Assembly: GCF_000964545.1 (NCBI RefSeq)
Contig: NZ_BBVD01000010.1
Location: 186,001 to 250,000 of the forward strand
Length of the DNA stretch: 64,000 bases
Source of the DNA: Comamonas thiooxydans
Lineage (GTDB): Bacteria > Pseudomonadota > Gammaproteobacteria > Burkholderiales > Burkholderiaceae_C
Direction: 5' to 3'
Shown here: positions 25,428-32,932 of the stretch, piece by piece
Position numbering within the stretch: position 1 is the stretch's first letter
How the letters are laid out: each line of letters begins with the position of its first letter
Translations under genes and position numbers: made by a program
The notes under the pieces: generated by a model
The model's input: the letters and a program-made list of their open reading frames with translations, nothing else
Databases searched by the model: none
What the model was told of the DNA's origin: nothing

Positions 25428-25523
25428 GTTGCCTGTGCCCGACATGACTGCCTCATCAAGGCATGCACAGACCCGCCTCACGCCTAGCACAAAGCGCCCT
25501 AATACGAATTGATTAGCGTCAGT

Positions 25524-25630
25524 TTTTGACTTCCCTAGGACAATCCCCAGGTCGGGGAGTCTCATGTCTTTTATAGGACTTGCCCCGTATCTTCGCAAAA
25601 AGCCTGCCGCCTGCCCGCAGGCTTTTTTGA
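25524..25630 (+). ncRNA. structured leader or small RNA upstream of mqo
   Basis: Two hairpins. The first is GACTTCCC (25528-25535)/GGGGAGTC (25554-25561), with one G-U pair. The second is a complete intrinsic terminator, AAAAAGCCTGC (25597-25607)/GCAGGCTTTTT (25617-25627) plus T-run. It ends only about 22 bp before the mqo ATG and is distinct from the rpsT terminator 175 bp upstream. Either a short RNA ends here, or mqo is controlled by transcription attenuation. I recognise no named riboswitch or sRNA family. Confidence 0.45.
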
Positions 25631-25651
25631 TAGTCAAGTCTAGAAAAAGTC

Positions 25652-27346
25652 ATGAAAAAGTCGATCAAAGCAGGACTGGGAGCCGTTGCGGCCCTGGTCC
25701 TGGCCGCGCTGTTATTTTTGTTTTGGCCAATATTCCCTCGCTCCGTGCCCAAGGCCGAGAACGAGCAGCCCGTCGATGTGGTGATGGTAGGCGCCGGCGT
25801 GATGAGCACGACGCTGGCCACCTATCTGCAGGAACTGCAGCCCGACTGGAAGATCGAGGTCTTCGAACGCCTGGACGGCGTGGCCCTGGAAAGCTCCAAC
25901 GGCTGGAACAACGCCGGCACCGGCCACTCCGGCTTTGCCGAGCTCAACTACACGCCCCAGCTGCCCGACGGCAGCGTGGAAACCAAGCGTGCCGTGAGCA
26001 TTGCCGAGCAGTTCGAGGTGACGCGCCAGTTCTGGGCCCACCAGGTCGGCCGCGGCCACCTACAGTCGCCCGAGACTTTCGTGAACGCCACGCCCCATAT
26101 GAGCTTCGTCTGGGGTGATGACAACATCGCCTTCCTCAAGAAGCGCCAGCAGGCCCTGGTCCAGAACCCGCTGTTCTACGGCATGGAGTACTCCGAAGAC
26201 CAGGCACAGATCAAGAAGTGGGCCCCGCTGATGATCGAAGGCCGTGACCCGGCCCAGAAGATCGCCGCCACCTATATGCCCCTGGGCACCGACGTGAACC
26301 ATGGCGTCTGGACCGAGCAGCTGATGGCCTCGCTCCAGAAGAGCCCCAACTTCCAGCTGCACCTGCAAAGCGAAGTCACGGCCCTGCGCCAGAACACCGA
26401 CAAGACCTGGAACGTGACCGTGGCCGATCTGGCCAAGGGCGGCCAGGAAAAGACCGTCAAGGCCAAGTTCGTCTTCGTCGGTGCCGGCGGTGCCGCACTC
26501 AAGCTGCTGCAGGCCTCGGGCATCCCCGAATCCAAGAATTACGCCGGCTTCCCCGTGGGCGGCCAGTTCCTGGCCATCGAGAACCCCGAGCTGGCCAAGC
26601 GCCACGACGTCAAGGCCTACGGCATTGCCTCCACCGGCTCGCCTCCCATGTCCGTACCCCATCTGGACGCCCGCCAGCTCGACGGCAAGCCCGTGGTGCT
26701 GTTCGGCCCCTTTGCACTGGCCACCACCAAGTTCCTCAAGAACGGCTCCTGGTGGGACCTGTTCTCCTCGGTCACCCATGACAATCTGATGGGCATGCTG
26801 CGCGTGGGCATCCACAACCTGGACCTGGTCCAGTACCTGATGCAGCAGGCCGAGCTGACCGACGCAGACCGTCAGGCCGTACTGGCCCAGTACTTCCCCG
26901 AAGCCAAGCGCGAGGACTGGAAGCTGGTCACCGCCGGCCAGCGTGTGCAGATCATCAAGCGCGATCCCGAAAAGGGTGCCGTGCTGCAGTTCGGCACCGA
27001 AATCGTTGGCTCGGAAGACGGCAGCATCGCCGCCCTGCTGGGTGCCTCGCCCGGCGCCTCGACCGCTCCCCACATCATGCTGAACCTGCTCAAGAAGTCC
27101 TTCCCCGAGCAAATGGCCAGCGCCGGGTGGAAGGCCCAGATCCAGCAGATCGTGCCCTCCTACGGCCGCAAGATCAACGAAGATGCCGCCTATACCAACG
27201 AGATCCGCCGCATGACCAGCTCGGCCCTGAAGCTGCCCTATGTGGATGTCCCTGTCGACCTGGGCAAGAAGGCCGAAGCGGCTCCCGCGCCTGCCGTAGC
27301 TCCTCAGAACCCCACCCAGCTGAACAAGGAAATGCAGGCGCTCTAA
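25652..27346 (+). CDS. mqo: malate:quinone oxidoreductase
   Basis: 564 aa. Oxidises malate to oxaloacetate and passes electrons to quinone at the inner membrane. An N-terminal hydrophobic anchor (GLGAVAALVLAALLFLFWPI) precedes the FAD motif DVVMVGAGVMSTTLATYLQE. Further segments: SSNGWNNAGTGHSGFAELNY, VNATPHMSFVWGDDNIAFLK, LGTDVNHGVWTEQLM, FVFVGAGGAALKLLQASGIP, AGFPVGGQFLAIENPELAKR and LLGASPGASTAPHIMLNLL. The C-terminus has an extra Ala/Pro-rich tail. An intrinsic terminator lies between the presumed promoter and this start, which is unusual. Confidence 0.96.
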   Translation: MKKSIKAGLGAVAALVLAALLFLFWPIFPRSVPKAENEQPVDVVMVGAGVMSTTLATYLQELQPDWKIEVFERLDGVALESSNGWNNAGTGHSGFAELNYTPQLPDGSVETKRAVSIAEQFEVTRQFWAHQVGRGHLQSPETFVNATPHMSFVWGDDNIAFLKKRQQALVQNPLFYGMEYSEDQAQIKKWAPLMIEGRDPAQKIAATYMPLGTDVNHGVWTEQLMASLQKSPNFQLHLQSEVTALRQNTDKTWNVTVADLAKGGQEKTVKAKFVFVGAGGAALKLLQASGIPESKNYAGFPVGGQFLAIENPELAKRHDVKAYGIASTGSPPMSVPHLDARQLDGKPVVLFGPFALATTKFLKNGSWWDLFSSVTHDNLMGMLRVGIHNLDLVQYLMQQAELTDADRQAVLAQYFPEAKREDWKLVTAGQRVQIIKRDPEKGAVLQFGTEIVGSEDGSIAALLGASPGASTAPHIMLNLLKKSFPEQMASAGWKAQIQQIVPSYGRKINEDAAYTNEIRRMTSSALKLPYVDVPVDLGKKAEAAPAPAVAPQNPTQLNKEMQAL

Positions 27347-27360
27347 GCCCGGCACTCCCC

Positions 27361-27413
27361 GCACCGGCCCCGCCGGTGCCCGCCCCGCCGGCCTGTGCCG
27401 CGCGGGGTTTTTT
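27361..27413 (+). terminator. mqo terminator (tandem hairpins)
   Basis: A perfect hairpin GCACCGGC-CCC-GCCGGTGC (27361-27379) is followed by CCCCGC (27383-27388)/GCGGGG (27402-27407) and a run of six T (27408-27413). The T-run ends 45 bp before the MATE gene. Confidence 0.9.
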
Positions 27414-27458
27414 CTTGCCAAGCCCCAGCGCTTGAGGTTGCGCAGCCTTCTTTTTTCC

Positions 27459-28835
27459 ATGCACCAGCCACTGACCCATGCACCGATAGGCCGCGCCCTG
27501 CTGCGGTTTTCCCTGCCTCTGTGGGGCGGCTATGTGCTGCAGTCGCTCAATACCTCGGTCAATGCCTTCTGGATCGGACGCCATCTGGGCGAGAGTGCGC
27601 TGTCTGCAGCCGTGCATGCCAACAATCTGCTGTTTGCGCTGATTGCTCTGGTGTTCGGCATCAGCCAGGCCGCCAATCTGCTGGTGGCTCAGGCCGTGGG
27701 CGCGGGCCGCTGGGCCCTGGCCCGCCGCATCACAGGCACCAGTGCCAGCCTGTTTCTGGGCATGTCCCTGCTGATGGCCGCCCTGGGCTGGCCGCTGGCC
27801 GTCCCCATGCTGGGTGCAATGGGGGCCGAGCCTGCCACCACCGCACTGGCCGTGGACTATCTGCGCGTGCTCTTTCTCGCGCTGCCGCCCATGCTGCTGC
27901 TGATCTTCGTGGCCGCCGTGCTGCGCGGCACAGGCGACAGTCGCACGCCTTTCGTGGCCCTGCTGGGCGTGGCCCTGGGCGATGCCTTGCTCAACCCCTT
28001 GTTCATCTTCGGCGCCGGCCCCCTGCCAGGCCTTGGCATGGCGGGCTCGGCCCTGGCCACCCTGGTGGCCAACAGCCTCGGCCTTGCGGGCCTGCTGGCC
28101 TGGCTGCGCTGGCAGCGCCTGCCGCTGTGGATAGGCTGGCGCCAGCGCCGCCATTGGCGGCCTGTGCCTGAGCTGCTGCGCTGCCTGGTCATCAAGGGCC
28201 TGCCCATGGGCCTGCAGATGCTGCTGGTCTCACTCTCCCTGGTGCTGATGCTGACCCTGATCAACGCCCATGGCGCCCAGGTTTCGGCCGCCTACGGCGC
28301 GGCCCTGCAGCTGTGGGCCTATGTCCAGATGCCGGCCATTGCCGTGGCCTCGGCCTGCACCACCATCGCCGCCCAGAACGTGGGCGCCGGCCACTGGTCG
28401 CGCGTGGCGCGCACGGCGCGTGCCGGCGTGGCCTGCCACCTGTTGCTGACCGGCGCCTGCGTGGCCCTGATTCTGGCCTGCGACCGCTCCGTGCTGGCCC
28501 TGTTCCTGCCCGAGGACAGTACGGCCCTGGAGCCTGCACGCCACCTCAACCGCATCGTGCTGGGCTCGTTCATGCTGCTGGGCGTGAGCTGCGTGCTGGC
28601 CGGTGTGGTGCGCTCCACGGGTGCGGTGCTGGCGCCCCTGGCCATCCTGGCCCTGACGCTCTGGGGCCTGCGCCTGCCTCTGGCCTGGGGGCTGCAGCCG
28701 CTGTGGGGGCAGGATGCGCTGTGGTGGAGTTTTCCGCTCAGCGCGCTGGCATCCATGCTGCTGTCCATCGCCCACTACCGCTGGGGCCCATGGCGCCGGT
28801 CACGGCTGCTGGACGGCACGACAGCGCAGAGCTAG
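27459..28835 (+). CDS. MATE family multidrug/toxin efflux transporter
   Basis: 458 aa, 12 predicted membrane helices, two homologous halves. Segments: LLRFSLPLWGGYVLQSLNTS, VNAFWIGRHLGESALSAAVH, GISQAANLLVAQAVGAGRWA, FVAAVLRGTGDSRTPFVALL, LALGDALLNPLFIFGAGPLPG-like region, IKGLPMGLQMLLVSLSLVLM and ACTTIAAQNVGAGHWSRVAR. Cation-coupled drug or metabolite exporter; substrate unknown. The ATG at 27459 has no strong Shine-Dalgarno sequence; a TTG at 27432 in frame is an alternative. The gene follows the mqo terminator, so it needs its own promoter. Confidence 0.9.
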   Translation: MHQPLTHAPIGRALLRFSLPLWGGYVLQSLNTSVNAFWIGRHLGESALSAAVHANNLLFALIALVFGISQAANLLVAQAVGAGRWALARRITGTSASLFLGMSLLMAALGWPLAVPMLGAMGAEPATTALAVDYLRVLFLALPPMLLLIFVAAVLRGTGDSRTPFVALLGVALGDALLNPLFIFGAGPLPGLGMAGSALATLVANSLGLAGLLAWLRWQRLPLWIGWRQRRHWRPVPELLRCLVIKGLPMGLQMLLVSLSLVLMLTLINAHGAQVSAAYGAALQLWAYVQMPAIAVASACTTIAAQNVGAGHWSRVARTARAGVACHLLLTGACVALILACDRSVLALFLPEDSTALEPARHLNRIVLGSFMLLGVSCVLAGVVRSTGAVLAPLAILALTLWGLRLPLAWGLQPLWGQDALWWSFPLSALASMLLSIAHYRWGPWRRSRLLDGTTAQS

Positions 28836-28853
28836 TCCCGCTGCACACAGATA

Positions 28854-28880
28854 CAAAAAAAGCTTCCCGTGGAAGCCTTT
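28854..28880. terminator. bidirectional terminator
   Basis: GCTTCC (28862-28867)/GGAAGC (28871-28876) with CGT loop, eight A before and CTTT after. It lies between the convergent MATE and DUF3579 genes and is stronger for the minus strand. Confidence 0.75.
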
Positions 28881-28913
28881 GTCGTTTGCGCGGCGCCTCT
28901 TGGCACCTAAAAA

Positions 28914-29240
28914 TCACTTCTTTCCGGCTGGCAGCTTGTCTGGCAGCAGGCAGGCCTCGGCCACTTGCAGATCGTTGTCCTTGGCGAAGTTCAGGCAGAA
29001 GTCCCAGGCCATGGGCTCGTAGTCGCGCAGATCCCGGTTGATGACCACGCATTTGGTGCCGTTCATCACCGTAGGCACGCACCAGGGAGAGTAGCTCAGA
29101 TGGCTTCCGGCGCAGGCACCACCAGGGCGAAACTGACTCATGACCCCGGCCAAGCGCTCGGCCCAGTCGCTGGGTCGAAAGGTTTTTCCGGCATGGGTCA
29201 TACCCATGATGAACAGTTCTTTGCTGGAAGGGGTAACCAT
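28914..29240 (-). CDS. DUF3579 domain protein
   Basis: 108 aa from the ATG at 29240. Nearly the whole length matches the DUF3579 pattern as I remember it: SSKELFIMGMTHAGKTFRPS, DWAERLAGVMSQF, YSPWCVPTVMNGTKCVVINR, DLRDYEPMAWDFCLNFAKDN. A longer form starting at 29327 is possible, but a TTGACA (-35-like) box sits just before that ATG, which would leave no leader. No biochemical function is established. Divergent from argD; in related bacteria this gene also neighbours argD/argF. Confidence 0.8.
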   Translation of the reverse strand: MVTPSSKELFIMGMTHAGKTFRPSDWAERLAGVMSQFRPGGACAGSHLSYSPWCVPTVMNGTKCVVINRDLRDYEPMAWDFCLNFAKDNDLQVAEACLLPDKLPAGKK

Positions 29241-29476
29241 CAAATATTCGCCAAAAAGATCCGGCAACCAGGCGGGATCCCCGCCAACATGCCTAAACAA
29301 GCATTCTAACTCTTGTATAAGAGCCATGCTGTCAACCCCACAATGGCGTAGGTTGATTGCATGGCAGCGATGCGCAATCCGCAATGTTGGGGTTATCCGG
29401 GCACTCTAGAATCAAAGCTCTCATTTTTCAGGCGCCACCGTGCGCCGTTGACCTTCCTTCTCAGGAGATTCTTGCA

Positions 29477-30673
29477 ATGACCGCTTTCATCGAGGCAGCT
29501 TCGCCCCACGTTATGCCCACTTACGGCCGCGTACCCATCGCGCTGGAGCGCGGCCAGGGCTGCCGCGTTTGGGACGTGAACGGCAAGGAATACCTGGACG
29601 CGCTGGGCGGCATTGCCGTCAACACCCTGGGGCACAACCACCCCAAGCTGGTGCCTGCCCTGCAAGAGCAGGTGGCCAAGCTGATCCACACCAGCAACTA
29701 CTATCATGTGCCCGGCCAGGAAACCCTGGCCAAGCTGCTGACCGAGCGCTCGGGCATGACCAATGTGTTCTTCTGCAACACCGGCCTGGAAGCCAACGAA
29801 GCCGCGATCAAGATCGCCCGCAAATACGGCGTGGACAAGGGCATTGCCAAGCCCGAAATCGTGGTCTATGACCATGCTTTCCACGGCCGCTCCATCGCCA
29901 CCATGAGCGCCACGGCCAACCCCAAGGTACGCAACGGCTTTGGCGATCTGCTCGCTGGCTTCACCCGCATCGCACCCAATGATTACGAAGCCCTGATCGA
30001 CGCGACCGAAGGCAATCCCAACATCGTCGCCATCATGATGGAGCCCATCCAGGGCGAAGGCGGTCTGCACCCCATGCGCGCCGACTATCTGAAGAAGGTG
30101 CGCGAGCTGTGCGATGCCAAGGGCTGGCTGCTGATCATGGACGAGGTGCAGGCCGGCATGGGCCGCACCGGCAAATGGTTTGCCCACCAGTGGGCCGGCA
30201 TCACACCCGATGTGATGACCCTGGCCAAGGGACTGGGCTCTGGCGTTCCCGTGGGCGCCGTAGTGGCGCACAAGGCGGCTGCCGAAGTGCTCAAGGCAGG
30301 CAACCATGGCTCCACCTTTGGCGGCAACCCTCTGTCCATGCGCGCCGGGGTGGAAACCATCCGCATCATGGAGGAAGACGGCCTGCTGGCTCATACCACT
30401 GAAGTAGGCGAATATCTGAAAGCTAAACTGCAGGCTGAACTGGGCAGCCTCGAAGGCTTCGTCGAAGTGCGCGGCCAGGGCCTGATGATTGGCGTGGAGC
30501 TGACCAAGCCCTGTGGCGAGCTAATTGGCCAGGCCGCAGAAGCCGGCCTGCTGCTGAGCGTGACCGCCGACACCGTGATTCGCCTGGTGCCGCCGCTGAT
30601 CCTGAGCAAGGCCGAAGCCGACGAAATCGTCGCCAGGCTCAAGCCCCTGGTTCAAGCTATTCTGGCTGCCTGA
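29477..30673 (+). CDS. argD: acetylornithine aminotransferase
   Basis: 398 aa PLP-dependent class III aminotransferase. It converts N-acetylglutamate semialdehyde to acetylornithine. Segments: VMPTYGRVPIALERGQGCRV, WDVNGKEYLDALGGIAVNTL, GHNHPKLVPALQEQ, FFCNTGLEANEAAIKIARKY, VYDHAFHGRSIATMSATANP, GWLLIMDEVQAGMGRTGKWF and TLAKGLGSGVPVGAVVAHKA (PLP-binding Lys in TLAKG). AGGAG lies about 9 bases before the ATG. The argF start is 18 bp downstream, so the two are an operon. Confidence 0.96.
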   Translation: MTAFIEAASPHVMPTYGRVPIALERGQGCRVWDVNGKEYLDALGGIAVNTLGHNHPKLVPALQEQVAKLIHTSNYYHVPGQETLAKLLTERSGMTNVFFCNTGLEANEAAIKIARKYGVDKGIAKPEIVVYDHAFHGRSIATMSATANPKVRNGFGDLLAGFTRIAPNDYEALIDATEGNPNIVAIMMEPIQGEGGLHPMRADYLKKVRELCDAKGWLLIMDEVQAGMGRTGKWFAHQWAGITPDVMTLAKGLGSGVPVGAVVAHKAAAEVLKAGNHGSTFGGNPLSMRAGVETIRIMEEDGLLAHTTEVGEYLKAKLQAELGSLEGFVEVRGQGLMIGVELTKPCGELIGQAAEAGLLLSVTADTVIRLVPPLILSKAEADEIVARLKPLVQAILAA

Positions 30674-30691
30674 TCCTCCAAGGAATTCCGC

Positions 30692-31612
30692 ATGAAGCAT
30701 TACCTGCAATTTAGCGACTTCACGGCAGATGAATACGACTACCTGCTGGAACGCGCCGCCCTGATCAAGAAAAAGTTCAAGGGCTATGAAAAGCACCACA
30801 CGCTGATCGACCGCACCATGGCCATGATCTTCGAGAAGGCCAGCACGCGCACCCGCGTCAGCTTCGAAGCCGGTATGTACCAGCTCGGTGGCTCCGTGGT
30901 CCACCTGACCACGGGCGACAGCCAGCTGGGCCGCTCCGAGCCGATTGAAGATAGCGCACGCGTCATCAGCCGCATGACCGACCTGGTCATGATCCGCACC
31001 TTCGGTCAGGACAAGATAGAGCGCTTTGCCCAGTACTCGCGCGTGCCCGTTATCAACGGACTGACCAACGAGTTCCACCCCTGCCAGATCCTGGCCGACA
31101 TCTTCACCTTCATCGAGCACCGCGGCTCGATCAAGGGCAAGGTGGTGGCCTGGGTGGGCGACGGCAACAACATGGCCAACACCTGGCTGCAGGCCGCCGA
31201 TCTGCTGGGCTTCACGGTCCATGTCAGCACGCCCGGCGGCTACGAGGTGGACGAGCAGCTGGCCTTCAACGGCAAGCCCGTCAACCCCGGCTGCTACAAG
31301 GTGTTCAAGGACCCTCTCGAAGCCTGCAAGGGTGCCGATCTGGTCACCACCGATGTCTGGACCAGCATGGGCTACGAGGCCGAGAACGAAGCGCGCAAGA
31401 AGGCTTTTGCCGACTGGTGCGTGGACGCCGAGATGATGGCCTCGGCCAAGGCCGATGCCCTGTTCATGCACTGCCTGCCCGCCCACCGCGGCGAGGAAGT
31501 GGAAGCCGAAGTCATAGACGGCCCTCAATCCGTGGTCTGGGACGAGGCTGAGAATCGCATGCATGTGCAAAAGGCGCTCATGGAGTACCTTTTGCTGGGT
31601 CGCGTGGACTGA
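30692..31612 (+). CDS. argF: ornithine carbamoyltransferase
   Basis: 306 aa. Forms citrulline from ornithine and carbamoyl phosphate. Motifs: carbamoyl-phosphate loop FEKASTRTRVSFEAGMYQLG, SAR-type DSARVISRMTDLVMIRTF, VINGLTNEFHPCQILADIFT (HPxQ), WVGDGNNMANTWLQAADLLG, VTTDVWTSMGYEAE and FMHCLPAHRGEEVEAEV (HCLP). AAGGAATT precedes the ATG. The final 17 codons (from 31553) recur 173 bp downstream in nearly identical form, as described under the repeat entries. Confidence 0.97.
   Translation: MKHYLQFSDFTADEYDYLLERAALIKKKFKGYEKHHTLIDRTMAMIFEKASTRTRVSFEAGMYQLGGSVVHLTTGDSQLGRSEPIEDSARVISRMTDLVMIRTFGQDKIERFAQYSRVPVINGLTNEFHPCQILADIFTFIEHRGSIKGKVVAWVGDGNNMANTWLQAADLLGFTVHVSTPGGYEVDEQLAFNGKPVNPGCYKVFKDPLEACKGADLVTTDVWTSMGYEAENEARKKAFADWCVDAEMMASAKADALFMHCLPAHRGEEVEAEVIDGPQSVVWDEAENRMHVQKALMEYLLLGRVD
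31553..31603 (+). repeat. argF 3'-end repeat, copy 1 (inside argF)
   Basis: 51 bp starting AATCGCATGCATGTGCAAAA and encoding NRMHVQKALMEYLLLGR at the ArgF C-terminus. It is repeated at 31726-31776 with three mismatches, all in the last 14 bases. Confidence 0.95.
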
Positions 31613-31652
31613 TGGCGAAGACATCGGTGCACGCGACGGCTCGCCAGAGCCA

Positions 31653-31712
31653 GCATGCGATTCGGGCGCAGGCTCATACCCGCTTCGCGGGTGTGAAGCG
31701 GCAGCATGCCGC
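31653..31712. repeat. hairpin cluster between the two argF end copies
   Basis: GCATGCGATT (31653-31662) is the inverse of AATCGCATGC found in both argF repeats. It is followed by the perfect hairpins ACCCGC-TTC-GCGGGT (31679-31693) and GCGGCA-GCA-TGCCGC (31698-31712). There is no T-run. It resembles a REP-type palindromic unit, but I cannot assign a family. Confidence 0.6.
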
Positions 31713-31725
31713 GTGCCAAAGCCAA

Positions 31726-31788
31726 AATCGCATGCATGTGCAAAAGGCGCTCATGGAGTACCTGCTGCTGGGCCGCCAGCCAGGCTGA
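31726..31788 (+). pseudogene. duplicated argF C-terminal fragment
   Basis: The frame from 31726 reads NRMHVQKALMEYLLLGRQPG and stops at TGA 31786-31788. It is 48/51 identical to the end of argF (copy 1 ends GRVD). No start codon with a ribosome site belongs to it, so it is a non-functional partial duplicate or the displaced original 3' end of argF. Confidence 0.85.
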
Positions 31789-31826
31789 TTCGGCACGTCC
31801 GGGCTCATCTGCATACCACCACACCC

Positions 31827-32090
31827 ATGCACCTGAGCCACATCACATCCCCACACCGCCAGCGGGCCCTGCGCCAGCTGGCGGTGTTTCTGTTTCCGCT
31901 GCGCCCCATCCACGGGGATGTCCGCTACGGCCAGCGCGGCGGCCTGCTGGCGCTGCGCCAGCCCCATATGGCACGCCACACGCGCGTGCCCTCCTTCTTC
32001 GGCCCGCGCAAATCCTTTGCCGCGCGCGTGCGTGCACTTTATGTACGCATCCACACCTTCTATCTGAAGTTTCTTCAAGGCCATACCTAG
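31827..32090 (+). CDS. small basic hypothetical protein
   Basis: 87 aa, rich in Arg and His (RQRALRQLAVFLFPLRPIHG, DVRYGQRGGLLALRQPHMAR, RKSFAARVRALYVRIHTFYL). No recognised family and no clear Shine-Dalgarno sequence. It follows the argF duplication and precedes a YkgJ gene. It may be real or a chance frame in GC-rich DNA. Confidence 0.3.
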   Translation: MHLSHITSPHRQRALRQLAVFLFPLRPIHGDVRYGQRGGLLALRQPHMARHTRVPSFFGPRKSFAARVRALYVRIHTFYLKFLQGHT

Positions 32091-32212
32091 TGGCCCAGGC
32101 ACCGGAAGCCGCAGGCAGCCCTGCGTGCCGGCTTCTCCTCCAGACCTCAAAAAGCCGTCCTTGCCCAAGGAGGACGGCGCGACCCCGATGCCTGAATCCT
32201 TGAAGAAACACG

Positions 32213-32578
32213 ATGTCCGAATCCGTCCACCCCTGCCTGAACTGTGGCGCCTGCTGCCAGAACTACCGCGTTGAATTTTCCATTTACGAGCTGCAATCCA
32301 TGGGCGGCACCGTTCCCGATGAGCTGGCCCATGAAGTGCCCGGCAAGGGCAATCGCGCGCGCATGAACGGCACGGAACGTCACCCGGTGCGCTGCGCGGC
32401 GCTGCGCGAGCTGCCCGAGGTGGGCGCGGGCTGCATAGGCTGCGGCATCTACGAGCAGCGCTCGCGCCCCTGCCGCGACTTTCCGTTTGCCTCCTACGGC
32501 TGCCACGACACGCGCGAGAAGTTCGGCCTGTCGGCACTGAGCGATGAGGAAGTCCAGCCCTGGCTGGAAGCCGCCTGA
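32213..32578 (+). CDS. YkgJ-family cysteine-cluster protein
   Basis: 121 aa. The zinc/iron-chelating CxxCxxCC-type pattern opens the protein (HPCLNCGACCQNYRVEFSIY) and the second cluster is CIGCGIYEQRSRPCRDFPFA, with a further Cys in YGCHDTREKF. Proteins of this family bind Zn or Fe through these Cys; their role is not established. A second, divergent member lies at 35455-35775, and the two flank the feo iron-uptake locus. A large palindrome follows the stop codon. Confidence 0.9.
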   Translation: MSESVHPCLNCGACCQNYRVEFSIYELQSMGGTVPDELAHEVPGKGNRARMNGTERHPVRCAALRELPEVGAGCIGCGIYEQRSRPCRDFPFASYGCHDTREKFGLSALSDEEVQPWLEAA

Positions 32579-32616
32579 GCTTTCGGCAAGCCCGCAAGCA
32601 CTATCGCTACCAAATA

Positions 32617-32702
32617 AAAAGCTGCCTGCGCTTGCCAATCAATCATTTCAGATACAAAAGTATCTGAAATGTATAGATAGCAAGCGCAGGCAGCTATGTT
32701 TT
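32617..32702. repeat. dispersed AGCTGC palindromic repeat, copy R1
   Basis: Long near-perfect hairpin: outer arms AGCTGCCTGCGCTTGC (32620-32635) and its complement (32680-32695), inner arms CATTTCAGATAC (32644-32655)/GTATCTGAAATG (32660-32671), loop AAAA. A-rich before and T-rich after, so it may also terminate transcription. Related elements at 45064-45142, 60084-60123 and 61496-61595. Confidence 0.85.
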
Positions 32703-32724
32703 TACAAGGAGGACTGTGTCCGCT

Positions 32725-32919
32725 TCAGGCCTTGCGCGTATCCGAGCAACTGTCGCCGCCACAGGCGCTGCAACCGCCGCAGCTGCCGCTCTTGCCCGCA
32801 GGCGCCAGCGAAGGATGAACCCGCGTCAGCTTGCTGCGCAGACCGGCGGGCATGAAACGCCAGGCCAGCGACACGGCGGCCACCAGCACGATGGCGCCCA
32901 CTATCAGTTCCTGCCACAT
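32725..32919 (-). CDS. small FeoB-associated Cys-rich membrane protein
   Basis: 64 aa. One membrane helix (ELIVGAIVLVAAVSLAWRFM), a short basic linker (RSKLTRVHPSL) and a Cys-rich tail (GSCGGCSACGGDSC). AAGGAT precedes the ATG at 32919. It starts 13 bp after the feoB stop, so it is the third gene of the feo operon. It resembles the small FeoB-associated proteins (DUF6587/FeoC-like in position, not sequence); the Cys tail suggests iron binding or redox sensing. Confidence 0.8.
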   Translation of the reverse strand: MWQELIVGAIVLVAAVSLAWRFMPAGLRSKLTRVHPSLAPAGKSGSCGGCSACGGDSCSDTRKA

Positions 32920-32932
32920 AGACAATCCTTTC

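Noticed and set aside
25564..25651. Leader peptide starting MSFIGLAPY upstream of mqo
   Set aside because: The frame has no stop before mqo and continues far into it in another frame; no ribosome site. The RNA structure is the stronger signal.
31604..31725. Insertion sequence between the argF end copies
   Set aside because: Only about 120 bp, no transposase frame, and the flanking repeat is 51 bp, too long for a target-site duplication.
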